A stretch of 64,000 bases of DNA from Chytriomyces cf. hyalinus JEL632 (GCA_025435555.1 JAIWWG010000063.1:152018-216017); one strand, 5' to 3'; positions 46,721 to 59,030 are shown, counted from the first letter of the stretch. Made by a program: numbers and translations. The notes: generated by a model not told the origin, from the letters alone.

Positions 46721-47790
46721 ATGGGAGAAAGCAGAACAGAACTGATTGCGTGGATCAACGACCTTTCGCAACTGGGACTGACAAAGATTGAGCAATGCGG
46801 GACTGGGTAAACACAAACCCTTGCGATCATTGCGACTCTTGCGCACGGCCCCTGACTGCTCTTCCCATCCACAACAACAACAACTACAACAGCATCATCC
46901 ACTGCGTCATCATGGACTCCATTTACAGAGACGTAAGTGTTTCTCGATCTTTCTTGTGCATGCTGTCCGTCGCAGAGAGTAACCTCCCGTCAATTCCATC
47001 ATAAAACACACACAACAGGTGCCCCTCAAAAAGGTCAAATTCAACGCAAAACACGAATACGAATACATTGCAAACTTCAAAGTGCTGCAAGCAATCTTTG
47101 ACAAGCACAAGATTGACCAAGATATTCCCATCGAGAGACTTGCGAAATGTAAAATGCAGGACAACTTGGAATTCTTGCAGTGGATGAAGAAGTGCGTTCT
47201 CCTTCTGCATTTTTGCTGCTGTTGTTGCTGTTTTATTGTTGCTGAAGTCTTCATATCTGCTTGACAGGTACTGGGACCAGTACTACCCAGGAGGTGCCTA
47301 CGACGCGCTTGCCAGGCGTGCCTCATCCCCAGGAGGCGGGGCCTCAGTCTCCAACATGTCTCGCTCCACAGCATCCAAAGGAAGCGCAAACTCCATCGCA
47401 ACGGGCATGAAGAAAACCCTTTCAACACCCTCTGTCGCTGCAGCAGCACCTGCACCCAAACGCGCCGTTAGCCGTGGAGGTACAGCAGCCACAAGCACCG
47501 CCGCAAGGCGAAACCAAGAACTCGAAGAAGAGTATCAACGAAACGTGGCCGAAATGACTCAGCAAACGATGGAGTTGAAACTTACTGTAGAACAAGTTGA
47601 AAAGGAACGCGAGTTTTATTTCACGAAGTTGCGGGCGATTGAAGTGTTTGTTCAGGAGCAGATGGAGAATGTGGGTGCCATGGGTGTGGGAGACGTTTTG
47701 GAGCATATTCAGGCCATCATGTATCAGGTGGAGGAGGGATTTGAGATTCCTGATCCTGTGGAAGGTGTTGACGAGGAGGAGACGTATTGA
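46721..47790 (+). CDS. EB1: Microtubule plus-end protein EB1 (Bim1/Mal3)
   Basis: Tracks growing microtubule ends. Exons 46721-46806, 46893-46932, 47019-47191 and 47268-47790 close in phase, 273 aa. The calponin-homology domain is near-consensus: MGESRTELIAWINDLSQLGL, KIEQCGTG, CVIMDSIYRDVPLKKVKFNA, KHEYEYIANFKVLQAIFDKH, CKMQDNLEFLQWMKKYWDQY, YPGGAYDALARR. A Ser/Ala/Pro linker with basic residues is followed by the EB-homology dimerisation coiled coil (TVEQVEKEREFYFTKLRAIE, with the conserved FYF). The C-terminus is acidic and ends DEEETY, an EEY/F-like tail recognised by CAP-Gly proteins. Confidence 0.96.
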
Positions 47791-47896
47791 TCGAGTTCTG
47801 AGAAGGCGTTTTCATTTTCCTAAAGCGTACTGAGTGATAAACTGCAAGAGCTTTATTGCTCTTTTATGGACTTTTTATTGCACAGCTGGTGACAGC

Positions 47897-48623
47897 TTAT
47901 GGATGAGTGCTTTTGCCAAAATACCGATTGGTAGGAACAACAACCATCCCACTAATCCCAACAACCACAAGAAGCGCCACCAACGCAATGAAAATGCGGC
48001 ATCCATGGTACCTGTCATTGTTTGATGACAACATTCGAACCTTGTTGCGCTCCTTTGAACAAGATGGACACTGAAGAATCAGCGACCTGTTTCCCGCAAC
48101 TACAATTCCCAGTTCCAAGTCAGACTTCTCCTTGTCTTCAACTATCGTGTCCGTCTCGCTCCCTTCTTTTTTGGTGCAGTTGATGCAGAAGGCCTTGTTG
48201 CAGGAAATGCAAAGGCCGTGCACTTGTTTCAAACACGCGTTGCATTTTACCGTTGTTTTGGGTACCGACAAGATGGACCCGGCATCATCTGCATCCACAT
48301 CGTGACTGACACAAGTCTGATTAGTGTAAATCTCTTTTTGGAAGATTCACTCACACTTCCGGCTCCTTGAACACAACATTCAACCGCCCCTCTTGATCCA
48401 AATTCTCAATCGAATACAACATTTTCGAGTTCCCATACTCCTTCTCACCCGCAACCAACACAAGTCGGTCCAGAGGGAGAGTGCTGACTTTTCGCGACAC
48501 GTCCAGTTTCAAGTCGAGAACGGTCGTGTTTTCGCCATAGGTTGTAATGATGGCGTGGTTGTCTGGTAGCGCGACGATAACGGTGAATAAGTCGGGTTTT
48601 GTGGGTTGTGCGTGTGTTGCCAT
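47897..48623 (-). CDS. Ubiquitin-like / Cys-cluster / tail-anchored membrane protein
   Basis: Exons 48623-48355 and 48305-47897 (49 nt intron) close in phase, 225 aa. The first about 85 residues look ubiquitin-like: DLFTVIVALPDNHAIITTYG, TTVLDLKLDVSRKV, and LPLDRLVLVAGEKEYGN. A cysteine cluster follows, CNACLKQVHGLCISCNKAFC-INC (three CxxC pairs), plus a later CPSC, suggesting zinc binding. A hydrophobic C-terminal helix, RIFIALVALLVVVGISGMVV, is placed near the end, as in tail-anchored proteins. I do not recognise a named family. A membrane-associated ubiquitin-pathway or RING/B-box-related role is a guess. EB1 converges from the left with 106 bp between stops. Confidence 0.72.
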
Positions 48624-48861
48624 TGCGTATCGCGATTTTTTTTCCTCGTTGTTGCTGTTCTGAGATCGCTTGTTTGTCGTGCTGTTGTTGTGTCAACTTG
48701 GATGGCCTTTCGCGTTTTTGGAGAGGTGATTTTTGAATTGGTTGAATTTGACAATGGCAGACACGAAGCTTTATTCTTGATTGGAGCGGCTTCAACAATG
48801 AGACCAGGACGGAAAACAAAACAGAGGGGAGACAAAAATAGTTCATATTTATAAAATCAGC

Positions 48862-50838
48862 TTAATTTCCATAGCGGTGCTGTTTGAAAGAATATGCGTT
48901 GATTAGGGAATGCTCAAGATTTATTTATTTGTTTATTTTGAAGTTATTTCTTACCTGAATTTCACTGAACATATCTGCCAATTTGCTACTTCCAGTTGCG
49001 ACTATGTTTCGCACACTGTTGATATCTTCGATACCCTGGTCGACAAAATTGTTTGCAAATGCGCGTACACTCGAACCAACGGATTCCATGATATCCCCTT
49101 GGGCAGGAGATCTGGCCGTTGCGTCTTGGGATGACCTCCTTCCGTAATAGTCATCTGATCCGAAACCGGATTTTCCTTGAAAGTTTTGAAGGCGTTCTCT
49201 GGCTTCGCGGCTGGGAAGAAAAACAAGTTATTTCGTTTCATCACAAGTGCATCAACCTTCGAGATATCTTTATACGTACCTTTCTGCTTCATCATACGCG
49301 CCACGGCCAAAGTATTGGTCACTTGAAATGGCCTTTGCATTTCCGAAACGTTTCGAAGCGTCAGTCGCATCGGTTGCTGGGGTTGGGTTGCTTTGTGGCA
49401 TGGAACCAAATCCTCCGTACTTTGCCGGTGCTGCAGCTGCCGCGGCCGAGTTTTTGACGGGAGCCACTGAAGCAGGGGCGTTGGACGGGTCAAATCCAAA
49501 CCCGAGTTTCCCCATTCCCAATCCAAGTCGATCCATTGCATCATCGCCACTCTTTCCATCACCACCAGCAGAATTCATTCCAGACTCCACATACATTAAT
49601 CGAGAAGAAAATCCACCAGCAGATGCACCACCCTTTTGCGCTGCTCCACCCAAAGGCGACACACTGCTCATTTCCTTTTCGACACGTTTTCTCTCTTCCT
49701 CAGCTTTTGCTTGACGCTCGGATTCTTCTTTGGCGCGACGCTCTGCTTCGTCAAAGTTGAGAACTTTGGTGGCTTTTTTGGCGCCGAGTTTTTTCGCGCC
49801 CATTCCGGCAGCGGGTTTATTGAGGAACGAGGTTGTGGCTGCAGTTGGCTGTTGCGCAGGAGCGTACGAAGATTGCTGTACTACTGCAAGGGGTTGAATG
49901 TGTTGAATTGGTGCAGCTGGTTGTTGCTCTGGGGCAGACGAGAATTCTGGGATATCATCGTCGAATCCAAGAAAATCGTCGTCTTTTCCGAAGTCGTTGG
50001 ACGGTGCAGCGAATGCATTCACAGCTACCGGAGCTGTTGTCGTTGTGGCAGTTGCTCCAGCAGAGACTGCAGGTTTAAAAGCAGCAGCAGGCGCGGATTG
50101 AGCAGGCCGAGTTGTACCAGCAAAAACTGGGGTAGGAGCAGCAACTTCTTCCGAGTTTCCCCAGTCCGAGAAAAAGTCATCTTTCGGTGGCGCAGCAGAT
50201 TCGGCCATAGCGCCCGCGGATGAGTCCACAACAATGCCCTGGGGATACTTGCGCGCGTCCTCCTCAGCCAACATTTTTACGCGATCGCGATACGCGACAC
50301 CGGCCTTTGAAGTGTACTTTGCCTTTGCGTCTTTGAAAGCAGATGACGAGTGCTGGCGGAACCAGTCTCCTGCGTTGGCGTTTCCTGACACTTTCATGAC
50401 TCGGAGTTGTTCGACGGTCCATGAGTCGAGAACGACAGATCTGCAGTGTGAACGATACAGTCAGCGAAGAGAGATACGAAAGTCAGCGAAGGTAAGAGAG
50501 ATCACTTGGACTACACTTACCGCACAAATGTAATGTGCACTCCCATGTTGCGGTGCACGGCTGAACAGTCCAGACACAGGTACACGCCGAACGTGACAGA
50601 TGACCAAGTTGGATTCTTTGCCCCGCAGTCAAAGCACGTCTGAGTGGTGCGTAGGAGGAGGGAGTTAGCGAAGGTCACTCATTTAGTCAATTCAGTCGCT
50701 GGCCGTCTCCGTCCGCTCCTTTCCTTCTCAAGCCACTTCCTCGGATCAGATGCGCAAATTCACCTTGTTCTCTCGACGCACAGCCTTGAGCTTCTTGAAG
50801 ATGTCGGTGATCTCCTGTTTGGTCAACTCGCGGGACAT
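48862..50838 (-). CDS. GLO3: ArfGAP2/3-type GTPase-activating protein Glo3
   Basis: Stimulates GTP hydrolysis on Arf1 at COPI vesicles. The ArfGAP zinc finger spans several exons: [20 protein letters not shown], then [80 protein letters not shown]. It has CxxC-x16-CxxC and the catalytic Arg in HRNMGVH. The middle is Ala/Pro-rich with repeated Asp/Phe motifs ([18 protein letters not shown]). The C-terminal Glo3 motif region contains [20 protein letters not shown] with [16 protein letters not shown], and the protein ends [16 protein letters not shown] after a last intron (exon end about 48955). The start (50838) diverges from the zinc transporter. Confidence 0.94.
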
Positions 50839-50952
50839 TGCGTTTCAGAGGGAACTATTTAACGCCCTCGTTTGATAAAGTAAAATATTTACCAACAGTA
50901 AATATTAATAAGTCAATCCGTGAATATTTTTTGAATCTTACAATTTTTTCAC

Positions 50953-52613
50953 ATGACCGAACACGATGCGATTTCGGTCGACGAGGACGCCAGCACCCGT
51001 GCCATTGAGCCACCGAAGGACGTCATTGCACGCACCCTTGTTGCGGCGCTTGTTCTGTGTCTCGTCTTCTTCTTCGTCGAGCTTGTCGCTGGCTGGTAAG
51101 GGGCTTTTCATCTGCGAGCGTGTATATCTGGCATCAACCACCCGCTTCACAGGTACTGCGGCTCCTTGGCCATTCTGTCGGATGCATTCCATCTTTTATC
51201 TGACGTAGCTGGCTTCGGTGTTTCCCTGGCTGCCCTGCACTTTGGTCGAAAGGGTGCAACGAAAGGTGTTATCTCTCTCTCTGAAATGGCGCTTGCTTGT
51301 TTGCTCACGGATCATTTTCTTTAGAATTCTCGTTTGGATTTAAACGGTTGGAAGTTCTCGGCGCTTGTTTATCCACTCTCTGCATCTGGTAACTATCGCT
51401 GTTCCGGTTCCGTCTTGAGTGCCCCACTGGACTTAGTTTAACTTATTATTCCAAGGATCGTGACTCTATTTTTGCTGGTCGAAGCTGTTGGCCGCTTGTT
51501 CAATCCTGCTGCGATTGACGCGAAAGTCATGTCCATCACGGCTGTTTTTGGTGTCGCAATCAATGTTGCGCTCGCTTTCACACTGCATTCTGGCGGATCA
51601 CATGGACATCATGGACACGGATGCACACACTCTGGATCAGCCTCGAACGAACAACACAGCCATCATGATGATGATCATCACCATGATCATGACCATCATC
51701 ACCAACACTCAAACAACCACTCGCACGCAGAGCAAGTGCATACATCCCGCGACAACCAGTCTCAAACACACAACCATAGTCACGCGCATTCTCGCAGCCA
51801 TTCGCACGAACACTCGCACAACCACTCACCTAACGACGGATGTAATCACGAAACGGAAGCAAAAAAAACAAAAGCCCATGCTCCAGTATCTCACGACCAT
51901 GGGTCTTGTGGACATGGTGTGCCGGACAACGTGGTGGATGATGTGAACGCATCGACACCCCTCCTGAATTCAAATCGACACGACTCGTACCATTCGATCC
52001 ACGAATCCCATGAGCCTCACGCTGAGACTTCCAAAAAGAGTCCGTTTTTTTGGTTCCTGGCAATGGACGACGTGGACATCAATGTTCGGGCGGCAGCGCT
52101 TCACGTGATCACGGACTTGATTTCGTCCATTGGTGTTTTGATTGCGTCCGGGATTTTGCTTGTGAAACCGGAATGGACGTGGGTGGATCCTGTGTGCACC
52201 TTTTTGTTTTCAGTGCTGGTGTTTGGGTCGACCACAAGTTTGATGAGGCGATGCGCAACAATTTTGATGGAAGGTGATTTCCATTTTTTTTACAAGCGTC
52301 CATGGGAAAAGGTGTCTGATAAGAAAACACACACACGTACACCAAAACAACAGGCGCACCAGAATCTGTCAATCTGGATCAACTACTGCTGGATCTCAAA
52401 AAGATTCCACACGTGAAGCAAGTTGCGTCCATGAATGTTTGGAGTCTGTCTCAAAGTACGACTGCAGCAGCAGTGAACCTCGTTCTCGCCAAGACGGAGG
52501 ATGCTTCTGCTGATGTTCATGAAGTGACTTTGCAGCAAGCATCGCAGGTGTTGCAGGCTTCTGGTATTGAGCAGTCTACCATTCAAATCAGCTACTGGAA
52601 AACACTCGATTAA
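50953..52613 (+). CDS. Cation-diffusion-facilitator zinc transporter with His-rich loop
   Basis: Moves Zn2+ (possibly Co2+) from the cytosol into vacuole or other organelles in exchange for protons. Exons 50953-51095, 51153-51265, 51325-51388, 51456-52273 and 52354-52613 close in phase, 465 aa. Metal-site motifs are SDAFHLLSD in TM2 and HVITDLISS in TM5, each HxxxD, as in Zrc1/Cot1/ZnT. Between TM4 and TM5 lies a loop of about 110 residues holding roughly 33 His, plus Asp and Cys. The C-terminal cytosolic domain (LLLDLKKIPHVKQVASMNVW) has the ferredoxin-like fold of the family. Six helices are expected. Start ATG 50953 is 114 bp from the GLO3 start. Confidence 0.93.
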
Positions 52614-52704
52614 TGAGTTCGTGGGGGCATCAAAATAAATTATAACATAATGGGGATTCCGAACTTGGTTGATTTTTTTTAAAAAAAAAAAAAAAGTTAT
52701 ATTT

Positions 52705-55700
52705 ATGCAAGGAAAGCGCCCAGTTCCAGGCAAGGAAGATGAAGCGCAAACAAGCGCCGCTCCTCAAATCGAAAGCGCGAAGGAAAGCAGCGCGAATGGA
52801 GATGCATTCAGTCAAGCGGCGGGGTCCTCGTTTGTGTCAGTGATGGGACGCAACTTGTGGCATAAACGCAAGGGACGCGGGCGAGCATCAAACAAGGCTG
52901 CTGCCAACAGCTCGACACTGAATGAGTCGTTGACGCCACCCGAAATACTGCGAGCATCGCAACCTAAATCAGACGAACTGGATGCAAAGCACACAACCCG
53001 TCCAACAGCCAACCCATCAACGCATCAGCCAGTTCATCAACCAACACATGAATCATCACACGATACATCAAATTATTCATCATACGACAGCAAACCAACC
53101 AATCAGTCCTTTCACAACAATATCATCAAAGCCGCAGTTTCGCACTGGGTCCGGTTCACGCGCGTGCAAATTGCGTTGCGTGCGCGCAACGAGAAGCTTA
53201 AACGCGATGCGCTGCTCAAATGGCGTGGGTATCACCTGATGCGATGGCGCCAAAACATTAGGGCAACTGTGCAGCACAGAATGGCAACGTGTCTTGTCTT
53301 TTGGCGTGTTTGGAACATGCGCATCCAAATTGCAAAACTGGATCAAGCAAACATGGACACTGCAAAGAACAGAGGTGATTTCTATTTTGATTGTGCACTC
53401 TAATTTATGGAGCACTCTAATTTATATTTATTGGACAGCTAATCTGACGCTCGTCAGAACCACGCTCAACTACTGGCTCATGTACAACAATCATCGCAGA
53501 ATTCAAAACTTGAAAAAGAGATTTGCGCTCAATTCCCGCAAATCCATGCTTTCGACGCGAGTCTTCAAATTGTGGAGGGACAAGTTTCGATTCAGGCGGC
53601 ACATTCAGCTGCTGGACCAGCAATCCATCCATTTTGAATCTACGAGGATCTCGAAATCTCATTTTTCACATTGGTTGTTGGCGTTGAGGAAACGCAGAGA
53701 GCTGGATGCAAAAGTTGCCCGTTCGAAAGCAAAGTTGGGCCGCATATCGCTGGATCAGACATTTTCTGCTTGGAAAGAGTTTTTGCGCGCAATGAAAAGG
53801 AAGCACGATATGAGAGGTTTTCAAATCTTTTCTGTTCAGGTTTTCAACCCAATCAACTCAATCTGAAGGATCATTGAATTTTCGATTGATGCAGAAATTG
53901 CAGAGGGTCATCTTTTAAATCACGTCAGAACCGTATTCATGGATCGCTGGAAGTTTCGATATGCCAAAAAAATAAGACAAGCCGAACTGCAACAAGTTGC
54001 GCAAAACTTTTGTCGAAACGCGAAACTGAAACTTGTGTTTCAATCTTGGATGAAAGGTGTTTGACTTTGAAGTGGGGAAGTCTTGTTTACCAATATCGTT
54101 TTAGGGGCTGAACTGTCGCGCCAAAACCGGATCAACGGGAGTGTCGCAGCAGCGCATCAAATAACCAGCTGAAAGTAGACGGCAATTCTTTTTTGGGCCG
54201 CAGAAAGCCGTAATGCTTACTGACGTTGCCACTCTCGCTTCTCAGAAACGTACGTTACAGCATCTTAGCATCTTAAAAGGATGGCGCATCAAAGCAGAAC
54301 TATTTCATGACAATTTGGTGAAGATTTCCTTTGCAATCTTTTTTGTTTGAATATTTTTTGACCAACTTTCTTGCTGCCATTCTCAGACTGCGCAGAAAGC
54401 ATTTCAGCAATGGAAAACGCGATACCACACGTCAATTCGTGCCCGAGAAGCTTTGATTCTTCTTCCTGCTGCGGATCACCACAAAAATCACCTTCTCCGG
54501 CGATGCCTGAAATCGTGGGTTGAATACAAAAACCAGGAGAAATCAGACAAAGTAATAGCCCGTTTTTGTTTGCTTTCATCAGTTATTTCGTCCTAACCAA
54601 TATCTTTTCCAGGAACTAGAAAGACGAGCGATTGAATGGAACCGCAAACGCATCCTCGACTCCTCGTTCAAGCACATATCGAGACAGTACACGTTTAATG
54701 CAATTAAGCGGAAAATGGAAATCCTGGCACACGAGAATTGGAAATTTTCTATTCTCGAAAAGCTGTTTCATCACTGGATGGAATCATGTCAGGAGAGATT
54801 TCGGGAGAGACTTTATTCCAAAAAGGTGCCCTCTGTGGAGTTATTTCTCATCGCAATCCTTTTTAACTGATCAAACTGTTTATTTCTTTCGCAGATTGAG
54901 CGTTTCAGGAAACATTTACTCACGCGTCGATATTTCGAAGCATTGGCAAAGAATGCAGACATTGCGTTTATGGAGCGCCAGAAAGAGGTGCGCGCTGTTT
55001 TCTTTTAAGCAGCGAATGAGGTCATCACACAGTTCTGTTTTCTTTTTTGAATCAGCAACGCGCAGTAATTCATCACAATCGCCAAACTGCTTTTAAATCA
55101 CTGCACGCATGGCAAAATTTTGCGCACACAAACAACGAGCGAGCGCTCTTAAAACGCGTGGCTGTCCGGTTTTCTTACTTGAACCTACTTCAAAAGTGTA
55201 TGAAGCAATGGATGCATGCTTGGCGTTTGAGGCGGGAAGAGGTTTATTCAATGCAGCTGGCTGCGTCATACCATGATCGGGCCGTGTCTCTCAGCGCGCT
55301 TCTCAATTGGAAGGTTTGAACTTCATTTCATTCAAATGTCCATGCTGAAAATCACTCCAGAGATTCGTTTTTGAACGCAAAATATTCCGAGAGCGAGTCG
55401 CTCAATATCTGCAGTCTTTCAATTGTCGGAGAACCACTGCTGTTTTTCTTGTTTGGAAACAGAAAACGCACGCGGCTGTACAAGCCCGACAATTACAACA
55501 AGAGGCTGAGAAGCAGAAGGATCGAAATACTTTGAGAAAGGTATGATGTATCTTACTCTTATGCGCCCAGATGCCCCCTGAATTCAAACAAAAAAAGGTG
55601 CTTCAAGCGTGGCAAATATACAGATCGAATCGCGTTATTCTTAAAGCACAAATCGATATACGCGTATCCGAAATCCAGTCTTTGCTTTCCGCAGGTTTCT

Positions 55701-56719
55701 TGGGCACATCAAATAATCCAAACCTTTTTGAATCTAAATATCTGGTTTTAACAACCACGCGTGCGGCGATGCTTTCGGCAGTGGATTATTTACCATGATA
55801 TGATGGCGGCCAAGGCTTTGAAAAAGGCTTCAGCTGATTTGTTTTGCGTTGATTCAACTCGTCGAAAGGCATTTGGAGTCTGGAAAACCCGATTATCGCA
55901 GTCCATGTCTTTGAAAGTGAGTCTGCTCACTCTCTTAACCATTGAATTTACTGCTTTAATTCGGATACCGTTTGTTCCAGCGGAATACCTCACTCGCAGA
56001 CAATCACTTCAACTCAAGGCTGATGAAATGTTCATTTCGAAAATGGCTTCAACCAAAAGGAGTAAAGATCGACTGGAAGACTACCTACGCCGCACGCCAC
56101 ATAACTCCAGTACTCTATTGGAGCCAGACATTGTCGAGAAGTGTCTTTCGAGCCTGGAGAGCCCATTCAAAGCAAGAAAAACAAAATGCCACCCTTCTTG
56201 AAGACGCGCGTGGGTGGAAACAGGAGCTTGCAACACGTGACGGAGTCATGTACTGGATGCTTGGCGTGGATGTTGTTCGAAAAGTGCGCGAAGGGTATCA
56301 AGCTGCCGAGTCGTTCAGAACGAATCAACTTGAACTCAAGAAGGCGAAAAAGTTTGCGTTGAGGTGGCGAGCAAAGACGGCTGCATCAAAAAAGACAAGT
56401 CGACGGCATGGAGGATATGGTCAGTCTTGGTTTGCACTTATTTGTTTTTTACTGGTTCGGTGCCTGAAGACTTTACACAGGACATCCTCCAGTTCAAACG
56501 TATGATAGCCATGCAGTTTGGATTAACAACAGGATGTCGGAAGGTGGTGCTTTCATCCCAAAAGTGACTGGGAGTGAAGGAAATTATTCAGTCCCGGCGA
56601 CATCATTGCAGCACGCATCTATCCATGTCAGTAGGTTAAACAGTGGAGCAAGCCACTCTTCCCGGCCAAAGCCACGAAAACCAGCATTTTTGGATGACTT
56701 TCTTTTACCAAAACAGTGA
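52705..56719 (+). CDS. SFI1: Sfi1-like centrin-binding repeat protein
   Basis: Scaffold of the spindle-pole body or centriole/basal body, where each repeat helix binds centrin. The gene has more than ten short exons. After a Ser/Pro/Thr-rich N-terminus (MQGKRPVPGKEDE), the protein is a chain of Sfi1 repeats with a central Trp: SHWVRFTRVQIAL, LLKWRGYHLMRWRQN, CLVFWRVWNMRIQ, VFKLWRDKFRFRRH, TFSAWKEFLRAMKR, FMDRWKFRYAKK, VFQSWMKG, FQQWKTRYHTS, CLKSWVEYKN, LFHHWMESCQERF, FKSLHAWQNF, CMKQWMHAWRLRRE, VFLVWKQKTHAA, VLQAWQIYRSN, AFGVWKTRLSQS, VFRAWRAHSKQEKQ. The tail KPRKPAFLDDFLLPKQ resembles a conserved Sfi1 C-terminus. Several exon edges (54060-54400, 55540-55700) were not fixed. It converges on the phosphatase gene. 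Confidence 0.88.
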
Positions 56720-56785
56720 GAGACGCGCTCATAAAATAAACAGCATTTCGGTTTTATACCCAAGCTTCAAACGCGATCTCAACTT

Positions 56786-57493
56786 TCAGTTGTCAAACAG
56801 CCATAACATCGCAGAATTGGGGTCATCATCATTGATTGACAGGGCATGTGCAATGCGCGATGGCGGAAAGCCCATTGCAGAACCATGCAACATTTGTTCC
56901 ACAAGATAATCACGAATAGAAAGGGACGGCACAGAGTTGTGAAAGAGGATAGCTTCATACTGCAGTAGCTGAGAGTAAAATGACTTGTTTGGACCAATGT
57001 TATTCTTGCGGGATTGGACCAAAGTAAGCGCATCACGCACGGTCATGGACTTGGAGCGCACGAGAAAGGCAATCACAATTGTGCTGGATCTTGATATGCC
57101 AGCTTCGCAGTGGACAAGAACGCGGCCTCCCTGCTGCAGCAGAGCCGTCGAGATGAATTCATGTGTGTCATCAAATTGTTCAATGATGCGTGTATCCATC
57201 TCATCAGCGATTAGTAAGTTGTGGTAGATGAAGTCAGCTGGGAAGCGGTTCGGATGTCTCATGCGTTCTGCGTTGGTGTGATCCATGCCAGTCACATTTA
57301 GAATGTGTGTGATTTTGAGTTGCTGCAGCTGGGTGAGGTCGGTTGCTGGAACAATGGATGATAAGAACAGCTGGCCGGGAAGGATTTCGGCTGGATCTTG
57401 CTGAGAGGGGACGGACATGGATGGATGCTGGATCTTAATGACAACGCACTCAATTTCCATCTCCCGTTTTCTGTTGCTCACCTTTTTACCCAC
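56786..57493 (-). CDS. Dual-specificity protein phosphatase with UBA-like tail
   Basis: Single exon, 235 aa (or 224 from the second Met). The DSP fold is clear: EILPGQLFLSSIVPATDLTQ, ITHILNVTGMDH, FIYHNLLIADEMDTRIIEQF, and the P-loop VLVHCEAGISRSSTIVIAFL (HCxxGxSRS) with the general acid in the ADEMD loop. NNIGPNKSFYSQLLQYEA follows, as in typical small DSPs. The C-terminus, SRIAHALSINDDDPNSAMLW-LFDN, has the ALxxxxxDxxxAxxWLF pattern of a UBA-like domain. This suggests ubiquitin or ubiquitin-like binding, an uncommon pairing with DSP. Substrate unknown (MAP kinase is one possibility). It converges on SFI1, 66 bp between stops. Confidence 0.9.
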   Translation of the reverse strand: MGKKVSNRKREMEIECVVIKIQHPSMSVPSQQDPAEILPGQLFLSSIVPATDLTQLQQLKITHILNVTGMDHTNAERMRHPNRFPADFIYHNLLIADEMDTRIIEQFDDTHEFISTALLQQGGRVLVHCEAGISRSSTIVIAFLVRSKSMTVRDALTLVQSRKNNIGPNKSFYSQLLQYEAILFHNSVPSLSIRDYLVEQMLHGSAMGFPPSRIAHALSINDDDPNSAMLWLFDN

Positions 57494-59030
57494 CCTTTGC
57501 CCCGACCTGCTCCTTTTATTCGCGTCTTCCCTCCAAGTAAAGCAAGGGGACGGGTGTTAGTGGTTCCTGCGCTTCTCTTCAAACCCAATCACGATTCAAG
57601 CAGCAGATTTTAATACGTTTGTTTCACCTTTGGAAAAATATGAAAGACCGTGTCACCGCTCCACAAGGATCGCAGTAACAATGCTCAAAAAGCACTTGAT
57701 GATTGGATGAGGAACACTGCAAATTTCACTGGCAATGAGGTTGCGTTCAAGACGTTGGAGGCAATGCTGGAGAAGCAGAAGGCAACGTTGGAGAAGCGGG
57801 ATGCAGGGCTAAAGGAGAGGGAGATATATTCTTTAGCACTGACTACCAATGGTGAGTGGCCCTGCTTAGGAGGTATTTCAGATCTCACTGACTCCTAACC
57901 CCTGCTGCTTGTTAGTATTGAAGGCATGTATGGATGCTGACTGTTGGTGTCAAGTGTAGAATAAGCAATACATCTGCTTGTCTTATTGCTCTGAACTCGT
58001 ATCAGAAAAGGTATGAAGACAAGTCTGAAGCAGCAACTGCAGAAGTAGTAGATGTAGACAACAGATTGATCAACACTGCAGATCCTGATTGTCGGTATCA
58101 ATGGTGGAACGCAGTACAACTGTTTGTAACTTGAGGACTGTGTGCTACAGCAATAGTTTTGGTCTTAAGAAGATTGTTTTTATTTGCCTGTGGCAGATCC
58201 ACCATTTATACCCGGATTTCGCAGAAAGAAGGAAAAAGAAGAAAGAAGCACTCTTGGGGCAGAAAAACAGGGTTCCTCCAAGTTTTTCAATTTTTTCACA
58301 GAGGAAATCCCCAAAATGTCTGGACTGTTTGGCATTTATGATTCTCAAAGTTACGAATTTCCTTCAGAAACTATCCAATCAACATCCAAAGTGAATATGG
58401 AGGTGTCCTCAAACTTCTGCCATGTTTCTACCACTTGGGTAGAAAGGCATGAAGCTGAGCGACAGTGCACTGAACAGCAGTGCTGCCTGCTAGGATAGTA
58501 AATTGCAGCATGTCATTTCATCTATGGAGTACTAACATTAAACTTGCAATTGCAAACTCTAGGTCCTCAAGTAATGCCTATCCTAGCTCATACATTTGTT
58601 TCAACTACACAAGCTATGTACTGGTATGTTTCTGCCAAATGGTTCAGTGTAGCCTGCAGGTTGTCTTTCATATAGTTGGTCACTATAGGTGATGGAGTCT
58701 GACACCTGATGATGAACTTAGTGGGTGGTTGTCATGTGGAGGTGTGGAATCGTGATGAGATATGTAAATTTCCCAAACTTTTGTAAAATAAAGTATTTAT
58801 GGTCTTGGAAAAATGACTGGGCATAATGCTTGTGACTTATCACACAGTGACACCATGCTGCTGTGAATGACACCTGGGTGCCGGTAGGGCTTAGCAGCAT
58901 TGCCAAACACCTGTTTGTGTGACTGACAGTGTGTTACCATCACCATAGACTGGGGGTGCGTACAGTAGTACGCCTGGACCTTTTTAGCTTATACATAAAT
59001 GATATTATGACATGAAAGTATTTTATTATT
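57494..59030. other. Unassigned region leading into mobile DNA
   Basis: The first 100-150 bases are the phosphatase promoter. From about 57640 the sequence becomes CpG-poor. A short plus frame (57650-57898) encodes a Lys/Glu-rich helix, KALDDWMRNTANFTGNEVAF-KTLEAMLEKQKATLEKRD, resembling the coiled tails of transposon DNA-binding proteins, but no domain can be named. The rest up to 59030 has no recognisable coding sequence and probably contains one end of the mobile element. Confidence 0.45.
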
